From assembly GCA_963772585.1 (NCBI GenBank), contig CAVYXV010000010.1, positions 620,001-684,000 of the forward strand: a DNA stretch of 64,000 bases, given 5' to 3'. How positions within the stretch are numbered: position 1 is the first letter of the stretch; every line of letters begins with the position of its first letter. The notes beneath the pieces were generated by a model. The model was not told the origin of the DNA. It saw only the letters and a program-made list of their open reading frames with translations, and did not search any database. The position numbers and the translations under genes were made by a program. Shown here piece after piece: positions 18,317 through 28,194 of the stretch. This DNA is from CAVVXN01 sp963772585. Its GTDB lineage: Bacteria; Planctomycetota; PLA2; JAEUHO01.

Positions 18317-19393
18317 GTGAGCGAGAAGCGAGACCTCTGGGTTTCCCTGGTCCTCCTTCTCGGCGGCGTCGCGCTCCTGGCGTGGAACGCGACGGAGGGG
18401 CGCCCCGCGGCGGGGATCCTCGCCGCCCTGGTGGGATGCGCCGGCGCGGTCGCCTGCCTGCCCATCCGCGTACGCCACGGGCAGGCGAGGAACGTCCTCT
18501 TCGGCACGGGCGTGGCCCTCGTGATGGCGCCGCTGGCCCCGGGCGTCGCCCCCTCGTGGCTCGACGCGCTGCCCTGGCTCGTCGCAGCGGCGGCGTTCCT
18601 CCTACCCCTGCCGACGCTCGCCCCGCGGGCACGGACGGCGCTGCTGGTCGGGGCGGGGTTCCTAGCGCTGCTCACGCTGCTCGGCTTCGCCGGCTTCGTG
18701 GTGCCCGGCCGGCTCGTCCCCCTCTTCCTCGCGGGCGCGCTCTACCTCGCGGTGCAGTCGCTCCACGCCCGCGAACGACGAGCTCCCCTGCCGCCTCCGG
18801 GGCCACGCGTCGCGTTGATGGGGGGGAGCTTCGATCCGTTCCACGTCGGACACCGCGCGCTCGCCGAAGCCGCGCTGCGCGCGTGCGACCGCCTTCTCGT
18901 CGTGCCGGCGGGGCAGGCGCCCCACAAGCTGGGCACCGCGGAGGCGACGTCCTTCCATCACCGCGTGGCGATGGCGCGCCTGGGTCTGGAAGGGCTCGGG
19001 CGCACGGAGGTGCTCCAGCTCGAGGGCCGGCGGGCCGGCCCCTCCTACACGGTGGACACGTTGGAAGTCGTCCGGCGCACGTGGCCCGAGGGGACGCGCT
19101 TCCTGCTCCTCGTGGGCGCGGACATGCTCCAGGACTTCCCGACCTGGCGGGAGTGGGAGCGGATCCTCGATCAGGCCACCCTGCTGGTGGCCCGCCGTCC
19201 CGGCTACGACACGACGCTGCCCGCCGAGTTGGAACACCGCGGCGTGAAGCTGGAGATGCTCGACGCCCCCATGGTCGACGTGTCCGCGACGGCGCTCCGG
19301 AGGGCCATCGCCGCGGGCGAGAGCGTCGAGGGGCTCGTCTCGCCGGCGGTCCGCGCCTACATCCGCGACCACGAGCTCTACGCCGCCGGCTAG
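18317..19393 (+). CDS. nadD: Nicotinate-nucleotide adenylyltransferase fused to an N-terminal membrane domain
   Basis: 358 residues from GTG 18317. Residues about 165-358 are a complete NadD, which makes deamido-NAD from nicotinate mononucleotide and ATP. The motifs are VALMGGSFDPFHVGH, AGPSYTVDTLEVV, LLVGADMLQDFPTWREW and MVDVSATALR. The first 150 residues hold about five hydrophobic segments (for example LWVSLVLLLGGVALLAW and LVPLFLAGALYLAVQSL). There is no in-frame ATG or GTG just before the NadD strand, and the frame is continuous, so the fusion looks real. NadD is normally a soluble protein of about 200 residues. The reason for membrane attachment is unknown. Confidence 0.88.
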   Translation: MSEKRDLWVSLVLLLGGVALLAWNATEGRPAAGILAALVGCAGAVACLPIRVRHGQARNVLFGTGVALVMAPLAPGVAPSWLDALPWLVAAAAFLLPLPTLAPRARTALLVGAGFLALLTLLGFAGFVVPGRLVPLFLAGALYLAVQSLHARERRAPLPPPGPRVALMGGSFDPFHVGHRALAEAALRACDRLLVVPAGQAPHKLGTAEATSFHHRVAMARLGLEGLGRTEVLQLEGRRAGPSYTVDTLEVVRRTWPEGTRFLLLVGADMLQDFPTWREWERILDQATLLVARRPGYDTTLPAELEHRGVKLEMLDAPMVDVSATALRRAIAAGESVEGLVSPAVRAYIRDHELYAAG

Positions 19394-19486
19394 CACCGCT
19401 TGTCAGCGCACTGTCGCGGGCGCGTCACGGTTTCGTAACCAAAGGCTGGAGCCGTACTTGCGGCGAATTCCGGCGCCGAGAGTCTC

Positions 19487-19515
19487 TTGACCCGCCGCCC
19501 GCGAGTGGGTATCAA
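19487..19515 (+). promoter_or_regulatory. Sigma-70-like promoter of the 19.6 kb lipoprotein
   Basis: TTGACC, 17 bp, TATCAA. The predicted transcript would have a leader of about 100 nt before ATG 19624. Confidence 0.6.
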
Positions 19516-19623
19516 CAGAGCGTTCGCCATCGGAGGGATGGTCGGGCAGGCAACCCTGTCTACCGGAGCCGTCCGCTCCATGGGACAGGCAACGGGTCCC
19601 CTCGGGGACGTGGGAGGTCGGAC

Positions 19624-19884
19624 ATGCAGAAGCGCCTATCCTTGCTGGCGGGTTTGCTGCTCGCCGTCGGCATGCTCGGCGGTTGCCGCTTCGTGGCACC
19701 CATCGCGGAAGACATCGGCGGCTGCCCGACGGCCTGCCACATGGGCGCCTGCGACACGAAGACGAAGGCCATCTTCCGGCAGTGGGGCCGGGACGCCCGT
19801 GAGGGCGAGGCTTTCATCGACACGTACATCCTCAACTACAACCGGTACGATCCCTACCGCGGCGACTGCTACGTCGGCTACTGA
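19624..19884 (+). CDS. Small cysteine-containing lipoprotein
   Basis: 86 residues from ATG 19624 with GGGAGG upstream. The lipoprotein signal is SLLAGLLLAVGMLGGC. The mature part is only about 65 residues and has four further cysteines (GGCPTACHMGACDT, then GDCYVGY). It is rich in tyrosine near the end (ILNYNRYDPYRGD). It is likely an exported, abundantly expressed outer-membrane or periplasmic lipoprotein, since it has its own strong-looking promoter and terminator. I do not recognise the family. Confidence 0.72.
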   Translation: MQKRLSLLAGLLLAVGMLGGCRFVAPIAEDIGGCPTACHMGACDTKTKAIFRQWGRDAREGEAFIDTYILNYNRYDPYRGDCYVGY

Positions 19885-20094
19885 GAGGCCGTGAGGGCGT
19901 CGCATCCGGGGGTTCGGCCGGTTGCGGAAGCGCGATCCCGCGTGGCCCCTCGGCTAGCCCTTCGACAAGCACCCGGCCGCCGCGCCGCTCGGGGCCCCTG
20001 GCGCAGCCTCGGGCCCTCGGCCCGTGCCTTCACGCTCGTCGAGCCGGCGCCTCGCCGTCCGTCCCGCGGCCCCGCGTAGGGCGGCCGCCCCCAT

Positions 20095-20131
20095 GACGTC
20101 CGCGCATCGCCCTCGGGCGAGCGCGGACGTC
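20095..20131 (+). terminator. Strong terminator hairpin
   Basis: GACGTCCGCGC and GCGCGGACGTC form an 11-bp perfect outer stem, continued by TCGCCC and GGGCGA inside after one bulged A. The tail is TTCGTGTCT. It lies in the 391-bp gap between the lipoprotein and mqnA, which otherwise shows no gene. Confidence 0.6.
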
Positions 20132-20275
20132 TTCGTGTCTCGAGCCGGCCTTGCCTCGGACGGTGAGACAACCCCCTCCCGCAGGCGGCCGCCCTCCCGG
20201 AGCGCGCCGGGATTCCCCCCGACCCTCTCCGTCCCGGCGTGGACCCTCCCGCTCCCGGGAGATACCGTCCGGCCC

Positions 20276-21061
20276 ATGGTCACCGTCGGCGTCGTTCCGT
20301 ACCTGAACGCCGTGCCCCTCGCCGCGGGATTCGGCGAGGACGTCACGCTGGTGACCGACGTGCCCTCCCGGTTGGGCCCCCGTCTCGAGGCGGGGGAGAT
20401 CGACGTTGCCCTCCTGCCCGTGGCCGAGGCGCTCGGCGGCGTCGGAGACGGCTTCGCGGGGTGCTACGGCATCACGAGCGAAGGCCCCGTGGCGAGCGTC
20501 CTGCTCTTCTTGAGACGGCCGCCCGCGGCCCTCCGGCGCGTCGTGCTCGACGGCGCGAGCCGCTCCAGCGCCGGGCTCGCCCGCTGGCTGGTGCGGGACC
20601 TCGCAGGCGAGGGCGTCGTCTTCGAGGTGGCCGACCGCCCCGGACCGGACCCGAAGGAGACGCCGGGCGACGCCGTCATGCTCATCGGGGACCCGGCCAT
20701 GGCCCACGCGCACGCCTGGGACGGCGAGGTCCTGGACCTGGGCGCGGCCTGGACGGCCCGGACGGGCCTGCCGTTCGTCTACGCGCGCTGGACCTTCCGC
20801 GAGGGCCTCTCGCCGAAGGCGCGGGCCGACCTCGCCCGCCTGCTCGACGAGGCGGGGGCCCGCGGCGTCCGCGACCGCATCGCGCATGCCCGCGCCTGGG
20901 CCGCCGCCGCGGTCGGGCGCGATCCCGAGGAGGCCGTGCGCTACGTCCTCCGCCACGTCGGCTACGTGATCGGGCCCCGGGAGGAGGAGGGCCTTCGCCG
21001 CTACGGCGAGATCCTCCGGGACGAACGCCTGGCGAGGGTGGGGGACACGCACCGTGCTTGA
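20276..21061 (+). CDS. mqnA: Chorismate dehydratase (futalosine menaquinone pathway)
   Basis: 261 residues. MqnA converts chorismate to 3-enolpyruvylbenzoate, the first step of menaquinone synthesis through futalosine. The N-terminus VTVGVVPYLNAVPLAAGF, the GEIDVALLPVAEAL stretch and the central VLLFLRRPP, then VVLDGASRSSAGLARWL are typical. So are VMLIGDPAM and GLPFVYARWTFREG. No ribosome site precedes ATG 20276, but GATACC lies 10 bases upstream, so the message may be nearly leaderless. It overlaps serS by 8 bp, so the two should be co-translated. Confidence 0.9.
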   Translation: MVTVGVVPYLNAVPLAAGFGEDVTLVTDVPSRLGPRLEAGEIDVALLPVAEALGGVGDGFAGCYGITSEGPVASVLLFLRRPPAALRRVVLDGASRSSAGLARWLVRDLAGEGVVFEVADRPGPDPKETPGDAVMLIGDPAMAHAHAWDGEVLDLGAAWTARTGLPFVYARWTFREGLSPKARADLARLLDEAGARGVRDRIAHARAWAAAAVGRDPEEAVRYVLRHVGYVIGPREEEGLRRYGEILRDERLARVGDTHRA

Positions 21062-22334
21062 TCTCGCCTGGATCCGGGAGCACCCCGACGAGGTCCGTCG
21101 CGGCGCCGAGCGAAAGCGAATTCCGTTCGACGTGGATCGGCTGCTGGCGCTCGACCAGGACCGCCGCCGACGCATCCGTGCCGTGGAGGACGCCAAGGCC
21201 GAGCAGAACGCGCTCGGCAAGCAGGTGCGGAGCGTCCAGGGCGACGCGCGCGAGGCGGTGCTGGAGCGCCTGCGGCAGGTGAAGACCTCCGTGAAGCGGC
21301 AGGAGGAGGAGCTGAAGCCCGTCCAGGCAGAGATCGACATCCTGCTCCTCGAGGTGCCGAACCCGCCCGCCGCCGACGCCCCCGACGGGCCCGACGACAC
21401 GGCGAACGTGGAGGTCCAGCGCTGGGGCGACCTGCCTGCGTTCGACTTCGAGATCCGCGATCACCTGCAGATCCTCCAGGACCTCGACGGTATCGAGATC
21501 GAACGCGCGGGAAAGCTCGCCGGCAGCCGTTCCTACGTCCTCAAGGGGGACGTCGTGCTGCTCGAGCAGGCCGTGATCCACTTCGGGCTCGACCTGATCT
21601 CCGACCGCGGCTTCACGCCGCTGGAAGTACCGGTGGTGGTGAAGGAGTGGGCGCTGAGGGGGACGGCCTACTTCCCCGGCGCCGAGGAGCAGACCTACCG
21701 GATCGACAATCCCACCGGCGAAGACGAGGACATGTGGCTCGTCGGCACGAGCGAGGTCAGCGTCACGGCGCTCCACGGAGACGAGATCCTCGACCACGCC
21801 GCTCTCCCGCTTCGCTACGCGGGAATCAGCCCCTGCTTCCGGCGCGAGGCCGGCACCTACGGGAAGGACACCCGCGGCGTCTACCGCGTCCACCAGTTCA
21901 ACAAGGTGGAGCAGGTGATCGTGGACGTGGCGGACGAGGAACGGTCTCTCGCCCATCACCAGACCATCGTCAAGAACGCCGAGGCGCTCCTCCAGGCGCT
22001 GGAGCTGCCGTACCGGATCACGGCGACGGCCACCGGGGACATCGGCCGGGCCGCCGTCTTCAAGTACGACCTGGAAGCCTGGATGCCGTCTAGGAAGGCC
22101 TACTGCGAGACCCACACGGCGAGCCGCTTCCACGAGTACCAGGCCCGGCGCCTGAACCTCCGATACCGCGACCCGGAGGGCAAGGTCCGCTACTGTCACA
22201 CCCTCAACAACACGGTGGTGGCGACGCCGCGGATCCTGATCCCGCTGCTGGAGGTCCACCAGCAGGGCGACGGCCGCATCCGCATCCCCCAGGCCCTCCA
22301 GCCCTATCTCCGCGGCCGCACGCACCTCGGATAG
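21054..22334 (+). CDS. serS: Seryl-tRNA synthetase
   Basis: 426 residues, normal length. It charges tRNA-Ser with serine. The N-terminal coiled-coil arm (about 30-100) contains AEQNALGKQVRSVQ. Class II motif 2 is ISPCFRREAGTYGKDTRGVY and the later region has TASRFHEYQARRLNLRYR and the motif 3 strand NNTVVATPRILIPLLE. The serine pocket signature VGTSEVSVTALHGDEIL is present. The start is GTG 21054, inside the mqnA 3' end. It converges on gspJ, with a hairpin between. Confidence 0.97.
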   Translation: MLDLAWIREHPDEVRRGAERKRIPFDVDRLLALDQDRRRRIRAVEDAKAEQNALGKQVRSVQGDAREAVLERLRQVKTSVKRQEEELKPVQAEIDILLLEVPNPPAADAPDGPDDTANVEVQRWGDLPAFDFEIRDHLQILQDLDGIEIERAGKLAGSRSYVLKGDVVLLEQAVIHFGLDLISDRGFTPLEVPVVVKEWALRGTAYFPGAEEQTYRIDNPTGEDEDMWLVGTSEVSVTALHGDEILDHAALPLRYAGISPCFRREAGTYGKDTRGVYRVHQFNKVEQVIVDVADEERSLAHHQTIVKNAEALLQALELPYRITATATGDIGRAAVFKYDLEAWMPSRKAYCETHTASRFHEYQARRLNLRYRDPEGKVRYCHTLNNTVVATPRILIPLLEVHQQGDGRIRIPQALQPYLRGRTHLG

Positions 22335-22393
22335 CGGGCGACCTCCGTCCGCGGCCCCACGACGTCGTCCTCCGGGAAGGTAGGGTGTTGTCG

Positions 22394-22422
22394 GGCCAGG
22401 CTCCGTACGCCTACGGCTGGCC
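22394..22422. terminator. Hairpin between serS and gspJ
   Basis: GGCCAG pairs with CTGGCC and the inner CCGTA with TACGG. It lies between the convergent serS and gspJ and contains the gspJ stop codon. There is no clear T tract. Confidence 0.45.
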
Positions 22423-23139
22423 GGGGGGCTTGGGCGGGCGCACGTTGTAGGCGCCCTTCAGGATGATGATGCGGCTGATCGTCTCGCGCTCGAAGTCGTC
22501 GCCCGCCTTCGGATCCTGCTCGTCCACGTCGAATTGGAGCTCCAGCACGATGGCGTAGGGGAGCTTCCCCTTGGCCCTCGAGTCCCACTCCTCCGTTCCC
22601 TTGTTGTCGGTGTTCTCCTCGGGGATCGGGAAGTACTGGAGATTGAACTTCTTGACCTTGTCGTAGATCAGCGAGTACTTGCCGCCCTTCGTCGGCTCGC
22701 CGTCCACGTACCAGTCCTCGCGGCGCCAGAGCTCCAGCCAATCGGAGTTCTTGTCGTTTGCGCGCAGCGCGTAGCCGACTTCCGTGATCGGGCTGGGGAT
22801 CTCGTCGCGCGCCGCATCGTCGAAGGTGTGCGCCGTGCGGCTCGGGCGGGCCGTGACGAAGTCCACCGTATCGGCGTCCTTGCCGGCGACATCGCGATTG
22901 CGGCCGACGAAACCGGCGTTCCCCGCGAACCCGTCCCAGTACAGGTAGCGGAAGTCGCGGAAGACCTGGCCGAGGATGGCGTTCACGATCTTGGGCTCCC
23001 GGAGGTCGCGGCGCACCATCTCCTGCCCGCGCACGGAACTCTGGAGCACCTGGTAGACCAGCATCACGACGGTCGAGAGGATGGTGAGGGCGACCATCAC
23101 CTCCAGGAGTGTGAAACCGCGGCGAAGGAGAGTCTTCAT
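22411..23139 (-). CDS. gspJ: Type II secretion minor pseudopilin GspJ-like
   Basis: 242 residues with a class III prepilin leader: RRGFTLLEVMVALTILSTVV, cleaved after glycine with F1 and E5 present. Its length and position at the end of the operon fit GspJ, the minor pseudopilin in the tip complex. The middle has WDGFAGNAGFVGRN and YALRANDKNSDWLELWRRED; the C-terminal strand is PYAIVLELQFDVDE. ATG 23139 overlaps the upstream stop as TGATG, indicating translational coupling. No gspK, gspL or gspM follows; the operon stops here. Confidence 0.8.
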   Translation of the reverse strand: MKTLLRRGFTLLEVMVALTILSTVVMLVYQVLQSSVRGQEMVRRDLREPKIVNAILGQVFRDFRYLYWDGFAGNAGFVGRNRDVAGKDADTVDFVTARPSRTAHTFDDAARDEIPSPITEVGYALRANDKNSDWLELWRREDWYVDGEPTKGGKYSLIYDKVKKFNLQYFPIPEENTDNKGTEEWDSRAKGKLPYAIVLELQFDVDEQDPKAGDDFERETISRIIILKGAYNVRPPKPPGQP

Positions 23140-23708
23140 CAGTTCTTGTAGTTCGGGTCGCGAGGATCGATCCAGGTCGAGAGCGTGAAGATGGGCTCGT
23201 CGCCGGGTTCGTCCGTCATGAAGATGTTCATCGTGAGCTTGAGGAGGCGTCGCCCTTCCGGCGCCTGCTGTTCGGGGTCGGGCTCCTGGCCGTAGTACGT
23301 CTGCGACGAGTCCGTGGTGGTGCCTTCGTCCGTGAAGACGCTCTCCTCGCCGGCACGCGTCGTACCGACGACGGTCTGGAGCTTCTTCTCCAGCTCGTAG
23401 GTGTAGATGCGCCAGCGGTCGCGGGCCAATCCCCTCAACCCGGCGAATTCTCCGTAGGCGTCGTCCAGGGTCTGGGACTGGCCGTCGCGGTACTCGCGGT
23501 GCTCGTAGATGATCTTGCGGAAGAGGGTGTCGGCGGCCTCGCGGAGCTCCCGGCGGGCCAACGCGTTCGTGCCGCGGTCCACGCTCTCGACGAAGATCTT
23601 CGTCAGGTAGCCCGTGAGCGTCGCCAGGATGGCGAAGGCGCACATCACCTCGAGGAGCGTGAAGCCCCGGGGGGTGGGGGGAGCGGCCGCCGGAGGGTCA
23701 ATGGCCAA
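23139..23708 (-). CDS. gspI: Type II secretion minor pseudopilin GspI-like
   Basis: 189 residues. A prepilin leader is clear (TPRGFTLLEVMCAFAILATL). I chose TTG 23708 because GAGGAGG lies six bases upstream and the start then overlaps the gspH stop by 11 bp. An upstream ATG at 23741 would bury it inside gspH without a ribosome site. The mature protein is acidic and beta-rich. It is longer than typical GspI (about 125), so a GspJ- or PulG-like minor pseudopilin role is also possible. It would be processed by GspO and assemble with GspH and GspJ. Confidence 0.7.
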   Translation of the reverse strand: MAIDPPAAAPPTPRGFTLLEVMCAFAILATLTGYLTKIFVESVDRGTNALARRELREAADTLFRKIIYEHREYRDGQSQTLDDAYGEFAGLRGLARDRWRIYTYELEKKLQTVVGTTRAGEESVFTDEGTTTDSSQTYYGQEPDPEQQAPEGRRLLKLTMNIFMTDEPGDEPIFTLSTWIDPRDPNYKN

Positions 23709-24339
23709 AGTCGGCCTCCTCGCGTAGGGGCGGTACGTCACGGTACCCGTCGAAGGAGGCCGCCTCGGACGTCAAACCGTTCACGATCACCGTGACGGTC
23801 CGGTCCTCGTCCTTCAGGTCCAGATCCGGGCTGGTGAGTCGGATGGCGAACGCCTTCTCCACGCCCCCGTCGGGACGAAAGCCCACGGCGTAGGGACGGT
23901 CGCCACGGGGTTTCTTCCAGTTGCCCTGCTCCTCGCTCACGCCCGCGATCTCGATGCGCGGGGGGAAGTTCGTCCATTCCGTCTCGACCCACTCCCGTTC
24001 CTGGGGCCTCTTCTGCTCCTCCGCGTCCTGCGCGACCCCCTCCGAGAGCAACTCGCTCCGCTCGGCGGGCATGTTCGTCACGATCCAGCGGTAGCCGTAG
24101 TGCTCCTGGCCGTCATCGTCCTCGTAGCGGCCGAGCTCCAGGGTGACGGGGTAGCCGTCCGTGATCGCCTGCGAGCGCGACGCGGCCACCACGGCCACGA
24201 GCGTGTTCCCGGCGTCCTCGAGCCGCGAGCGGGCGCCGAATCCCGCGAGGTTGGTGGGCACGAGGAGGAGGATCCCGCCGAGGATGGTGATGACCACCAT
24301 CAGCTCGACGAGCGTGAAACCGGTGGGCCGGCGGGTCAA
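23698..24339 (-). CDS. gspH: Type II secretion minor pseudopilin GspH-like
   Basis: 213 residues with prepilin leader RRPTGFTLVELMVVITILGG. The segment after it (LEDAGNTLVAVVAASRSQAI) matches GspH/FimT proteins, in which a DUF-like helix carries A-R-S-x-A-I. The start is most likely TTG 24339, since no ATG or GTG lies between it and the repeat element at 24350. The ribosome site is weak. The 230-bp repeat sits directly upstream and separates it from gspG, so its expression may depend on readthrough. Confidence 0.72.
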   Translation of the reverse strand: MTRRPTGFTLVELMVVITILGGILLLVPTNLAGFGARSRLEDAGNTLVAVVAASRSQAITDGYPVTLELGRYEDDDGQEHYGYRWIVTNMPAERSELLSEGVAQDAEEQKRPQEREWVETEWTNFPPRIEIAGVSEEQGNWKKPRGDRPYAVGFRPDGGVEKAFAIRLTSPDLDLKDEDRTVTVIVNGLTSEAASFDGYRDVPPLREEADFGH

Positions 24340-24349
24340 GCGTCGCCTG

Positions 24350-24578
24350 CTAGTGTCCTGCGTCGCAACTTCGTGTGCAGAGGAAGACGCCCGTTGGGAC
24401 CCCCGAGGGTGTCCCTTGGCGGCGTTCGCCTCCGATCGGCGCGCTGGATGGGGAGCGGAGGCCCCATGGGGACGATGCCGCGTACGACCATACGCAAGGA
24501 GGACGAAGGGGGCCGATCGCCCCCAGGCCAGCGTGCCGCACGGCCTCATGGATAGGAACGTCCGGCACGGCACACTAG
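24350..24578 (-). repeat. 230-bp repeat family, copy A
   Basis: Ends are CTAGTGT and ACACTAG, a perfect 7-bp terminal inverted repeat. Inside are a near-palindrome (CGTACGACCATACG) and GGGGGCCGATCGCCCCC. The same unit occurs at 36628-36857 (opposite orientation) and 49261-49490. This copy supplies the stop codon of gspG and lies in the gspG-gspH junction. No ORF is kept in all copies. It resembles a MITE or a structured non-coding repeat. Confidence 0.75.
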
Positions 24579-24979
24579 TCCTGCGCCTTCGGCCACACGA
24601 CGTCGTCTTCCGTGCCCTCCTGGCCGTCCGCACCGTAGCTGATGATCTTGAACTTCTTGCCGCTGAGCGGCGTGTAGACGTACGGGTTGCCCCACGGATC
24701 GTCTGGGATGCTCTCCAACCACGCCTCGCCCGTCCGGGGATCGACCTCGGCCAGAGCGTCGAGGCTCGTGGGGAGCTTGCGGTTCTGCGCCCAGTACATC
24801 TTGAGGCTGCGCTGGAAGCTGTCGATCTGCGTCTCGGCGAGGCGGAGGTCGCTCTCGCCGAGGGCGCGGAAGACGTTGGTGCCCACGAGGGCGATGAGGC
24901 CGCCCAGGATCACGATCACGACCATGAGCTCGACCAGGGTGAAGCCACGATGGCGCCGAGAGGGGGTGGGGGGGGTCAT
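24575..24979 (-). CDS. gspG: Major pseudopilin GspG
   Basis: 134 residues from ATG 24979. The leader RRHRGFTLVELMVVIVILGG is standard, followed by the long helix. The signature PDDPWGNPYVYTPLSGKK and the calcium-site tail (ISYGADGQEGTEDDVV) are typical of GspG, the main subunit of the periplasmic pseudopilus. Codons 2-4 contain a run of eight C bases, a potential slippage site. The stop TAG lies within the terminal repeat of copy A, so the last codon may have been reset by insertion. Confidence 0.93.
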   Translation of the reverse strand: MTPPTPSRRHRGFTLVELMVVIVILGGLIALVGTNVFRALGESDLRLAETQIDSFQRSLKMYWAQNRKLPTSLDALAEVDPRTGEAWLESIPDDPWGNPYVYTPLSGKKFKIISYGADGQEGTEDDVVWPKAQD

Positions 24980-25066
24980 TCGGCTTGTCTCCGGAGTGCG
25001 GACGGCGGAGCTTGGACGCGTCCGCCCGCGGGGCCCTTCCATTCTACGAAGCGGCCGGCGGCGCGG

Positions 25067-26305
25067 TCAGCGCCCCCGGATGTTTCGGATGTCCGAGATC
25101 TTGAGGATGGGAAGCATGACGCTGATCACGATGAAACCCACGACCACCGCCATGCCGACGATCAGGAGCGGCTCCAGGAGGCTGGTCACCTTCTGGGTCT
25201 GGACCGTGATCTCCTCGTCGTAGGCCTCCGCCACCCGGTCGAGCATCTCCTCGAGCTGTCCGCTCTGCTCCCCTACAGCGATCATGTAGCCCACGACGGG
25301 AGGAAAGACCCCCGACTTCTTGATGGGGGTCGAGATGTCGGCGCCCTCCACGATGCGCTTGTGGACCGTGTCGAGCACACGGGCGAGGACCGCGTTGTTC
25401 ACGATGTCCTTCACGATCCTCAGGCTCTCCAGGACCGGCACGCCGCTCTTGAGGAGCGTGCTCATGGACACCGCGAAGCGGCTGACCGCCGACTTGCGGA
25501 ACAGCTCGCCGATGATGGGGATCCTGAGCTTCAGCTTGTCGATCCGGTAGCGGTATTCGCTCTTCCGCATCAGGGCCCGGTTGGCGAGCATCAAGGCCAG
25601 GATGACGAGGCAGAGGAGGAGCCAGTACGAGCCGAGGAAGTCGGCGATCGCCTTGAGGGCGAGGGTCATCGCCGGGATCTTCTGTCCCGATTGCTCCACG
25701 ACCTGCATGACCTTGGGCACGACCCAGGTCATCAGGATGATCACGATGATGATGCCGACCGCGATCATGACCATCGGGTAGGCCAGGGCCGCGACGATCC
25801 GGTTCTTGATCTGGGCCTGGCGCTGGAGGTAGGAGGCCAGGCGGTCGAGCACCATGTCGAGGCTGCCCGACGCCTCGCCCGCCTTGACCATGTTCACGTA
25901 GAGGTCGGGGAAGTACTGGGGGTGGTACGCGAGCGACTCCGCGAAGGAGAGGCCCTGGGTCAGCTTCTCCCGGACGTCGCGGAAGGCCGCCTCGAGGTCG
26001 GAAATCTGGCACTGCTCGATCAAGGCGGCCATGGATTGTGCCAGCGGGATGCCCGCCTTCAGGAGGGTCGAGAGCTGCCGCGTGTAGATGGGGACCTCGC
26101 CGACGCCGCGGGCGCTGCGGCGGAAGTCGAGGAGCTTGGTCTTCTTCTTGTCCCGACGGACGCTGGCCTGACGCGCCGAGATGTCCGTCACCATGAGGTT
26201 CTGGCTACGGAGCTTGATCCGTGCTTCGCGCGGAGAGTCGGCGTCGATGATGCCGGTCTTGGCCTCGCCGGCGAGCGTCAGCCCCTTGTAGTCGTAGACG
26301 GGCAC
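25067..26305 (-). CDS. gspF: Type II secretion inner-membrane platform protein GspF
   Basis: 412 residues, the family length. Two homologous T2SSF domains are present (FTRQLSTLLKAGIPL-like: YTRQLSTLLKAGIPLAQSM; and RFAVSMSTLLKSGVPVLESL). Three membrane segments are visible (VMIAVGIIIVIILMTWVVP; the WLLLCLVILALML stretch; and LLIVGMAVVVGFIVISVML). The N-terminus PVYDYKGLTLAGEAKTG is typical. GspF couples the GspE ATPase to pseudopilus assembly. It lies 10 bp after gspE. Confidence 0.95.
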   Translation of the reverse strand: MPVYDYKGLTLAGEAKTGIIDADSPREARIKLRSQNLMVTDISARQASVRRDKKKTKLLDFRRSARGVGEVPIYTRQLSTLLKAGIPLAQSMAALIEQCQISDLEAAFRDVREKLTQGLSFAESLAYHPQYFPDLYVNMVKAGEASGSLDMVLDRLASYLQRQAQIKNRIVAALAYPMVMIAVGIIIVIILMTWVVPKVMQVVEQSGQKIPAMTLALKAIADFLGSYWLLLCLVILALMLANRALMRKSEYRYRIDKLKLRIPIIGELFRKSAVSRFAVSMSTLLKSGVPVLESLRIVKDIVNNAVLARVLDTVHKRIVEGADISTPIKKSGVFPPVVGYMIAVGEQSGQLEEMLDRVAEAYDEEITVQTQKVTSLLEPLLIVGMAVVVGFIVISVMLPILKISDIRNIRGR

Positions 26306-26315
26306 CCGACCGCTC

Positions 26316-28028
<1,713 letters not shown>

Positions 28029-28194
28029 GTCGCCATCCTACGGCCCCCGCCCGGTGGACCATGGTTCGGTTTTCGGGGGCGGACCGGTCCCGCGGTGGAT
28101 CCGGGTCCACCCGTTGGACGACGGGCCCCCGGAGGGCCTTCCCGCGGCGGGAGCGGCGCGACCGGACGGGCGAGACGGAGAGGCGGCGGGCCTG

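Noticed and set aside
24350..24578. Protein-coding function of the 230-bp repeat
   Set aside because: One frame keeps RKEDEGGRSPPGQRAARP in the copies, but starts, ends and flanking frames differ, and the conserved parts are DNA palindromes.
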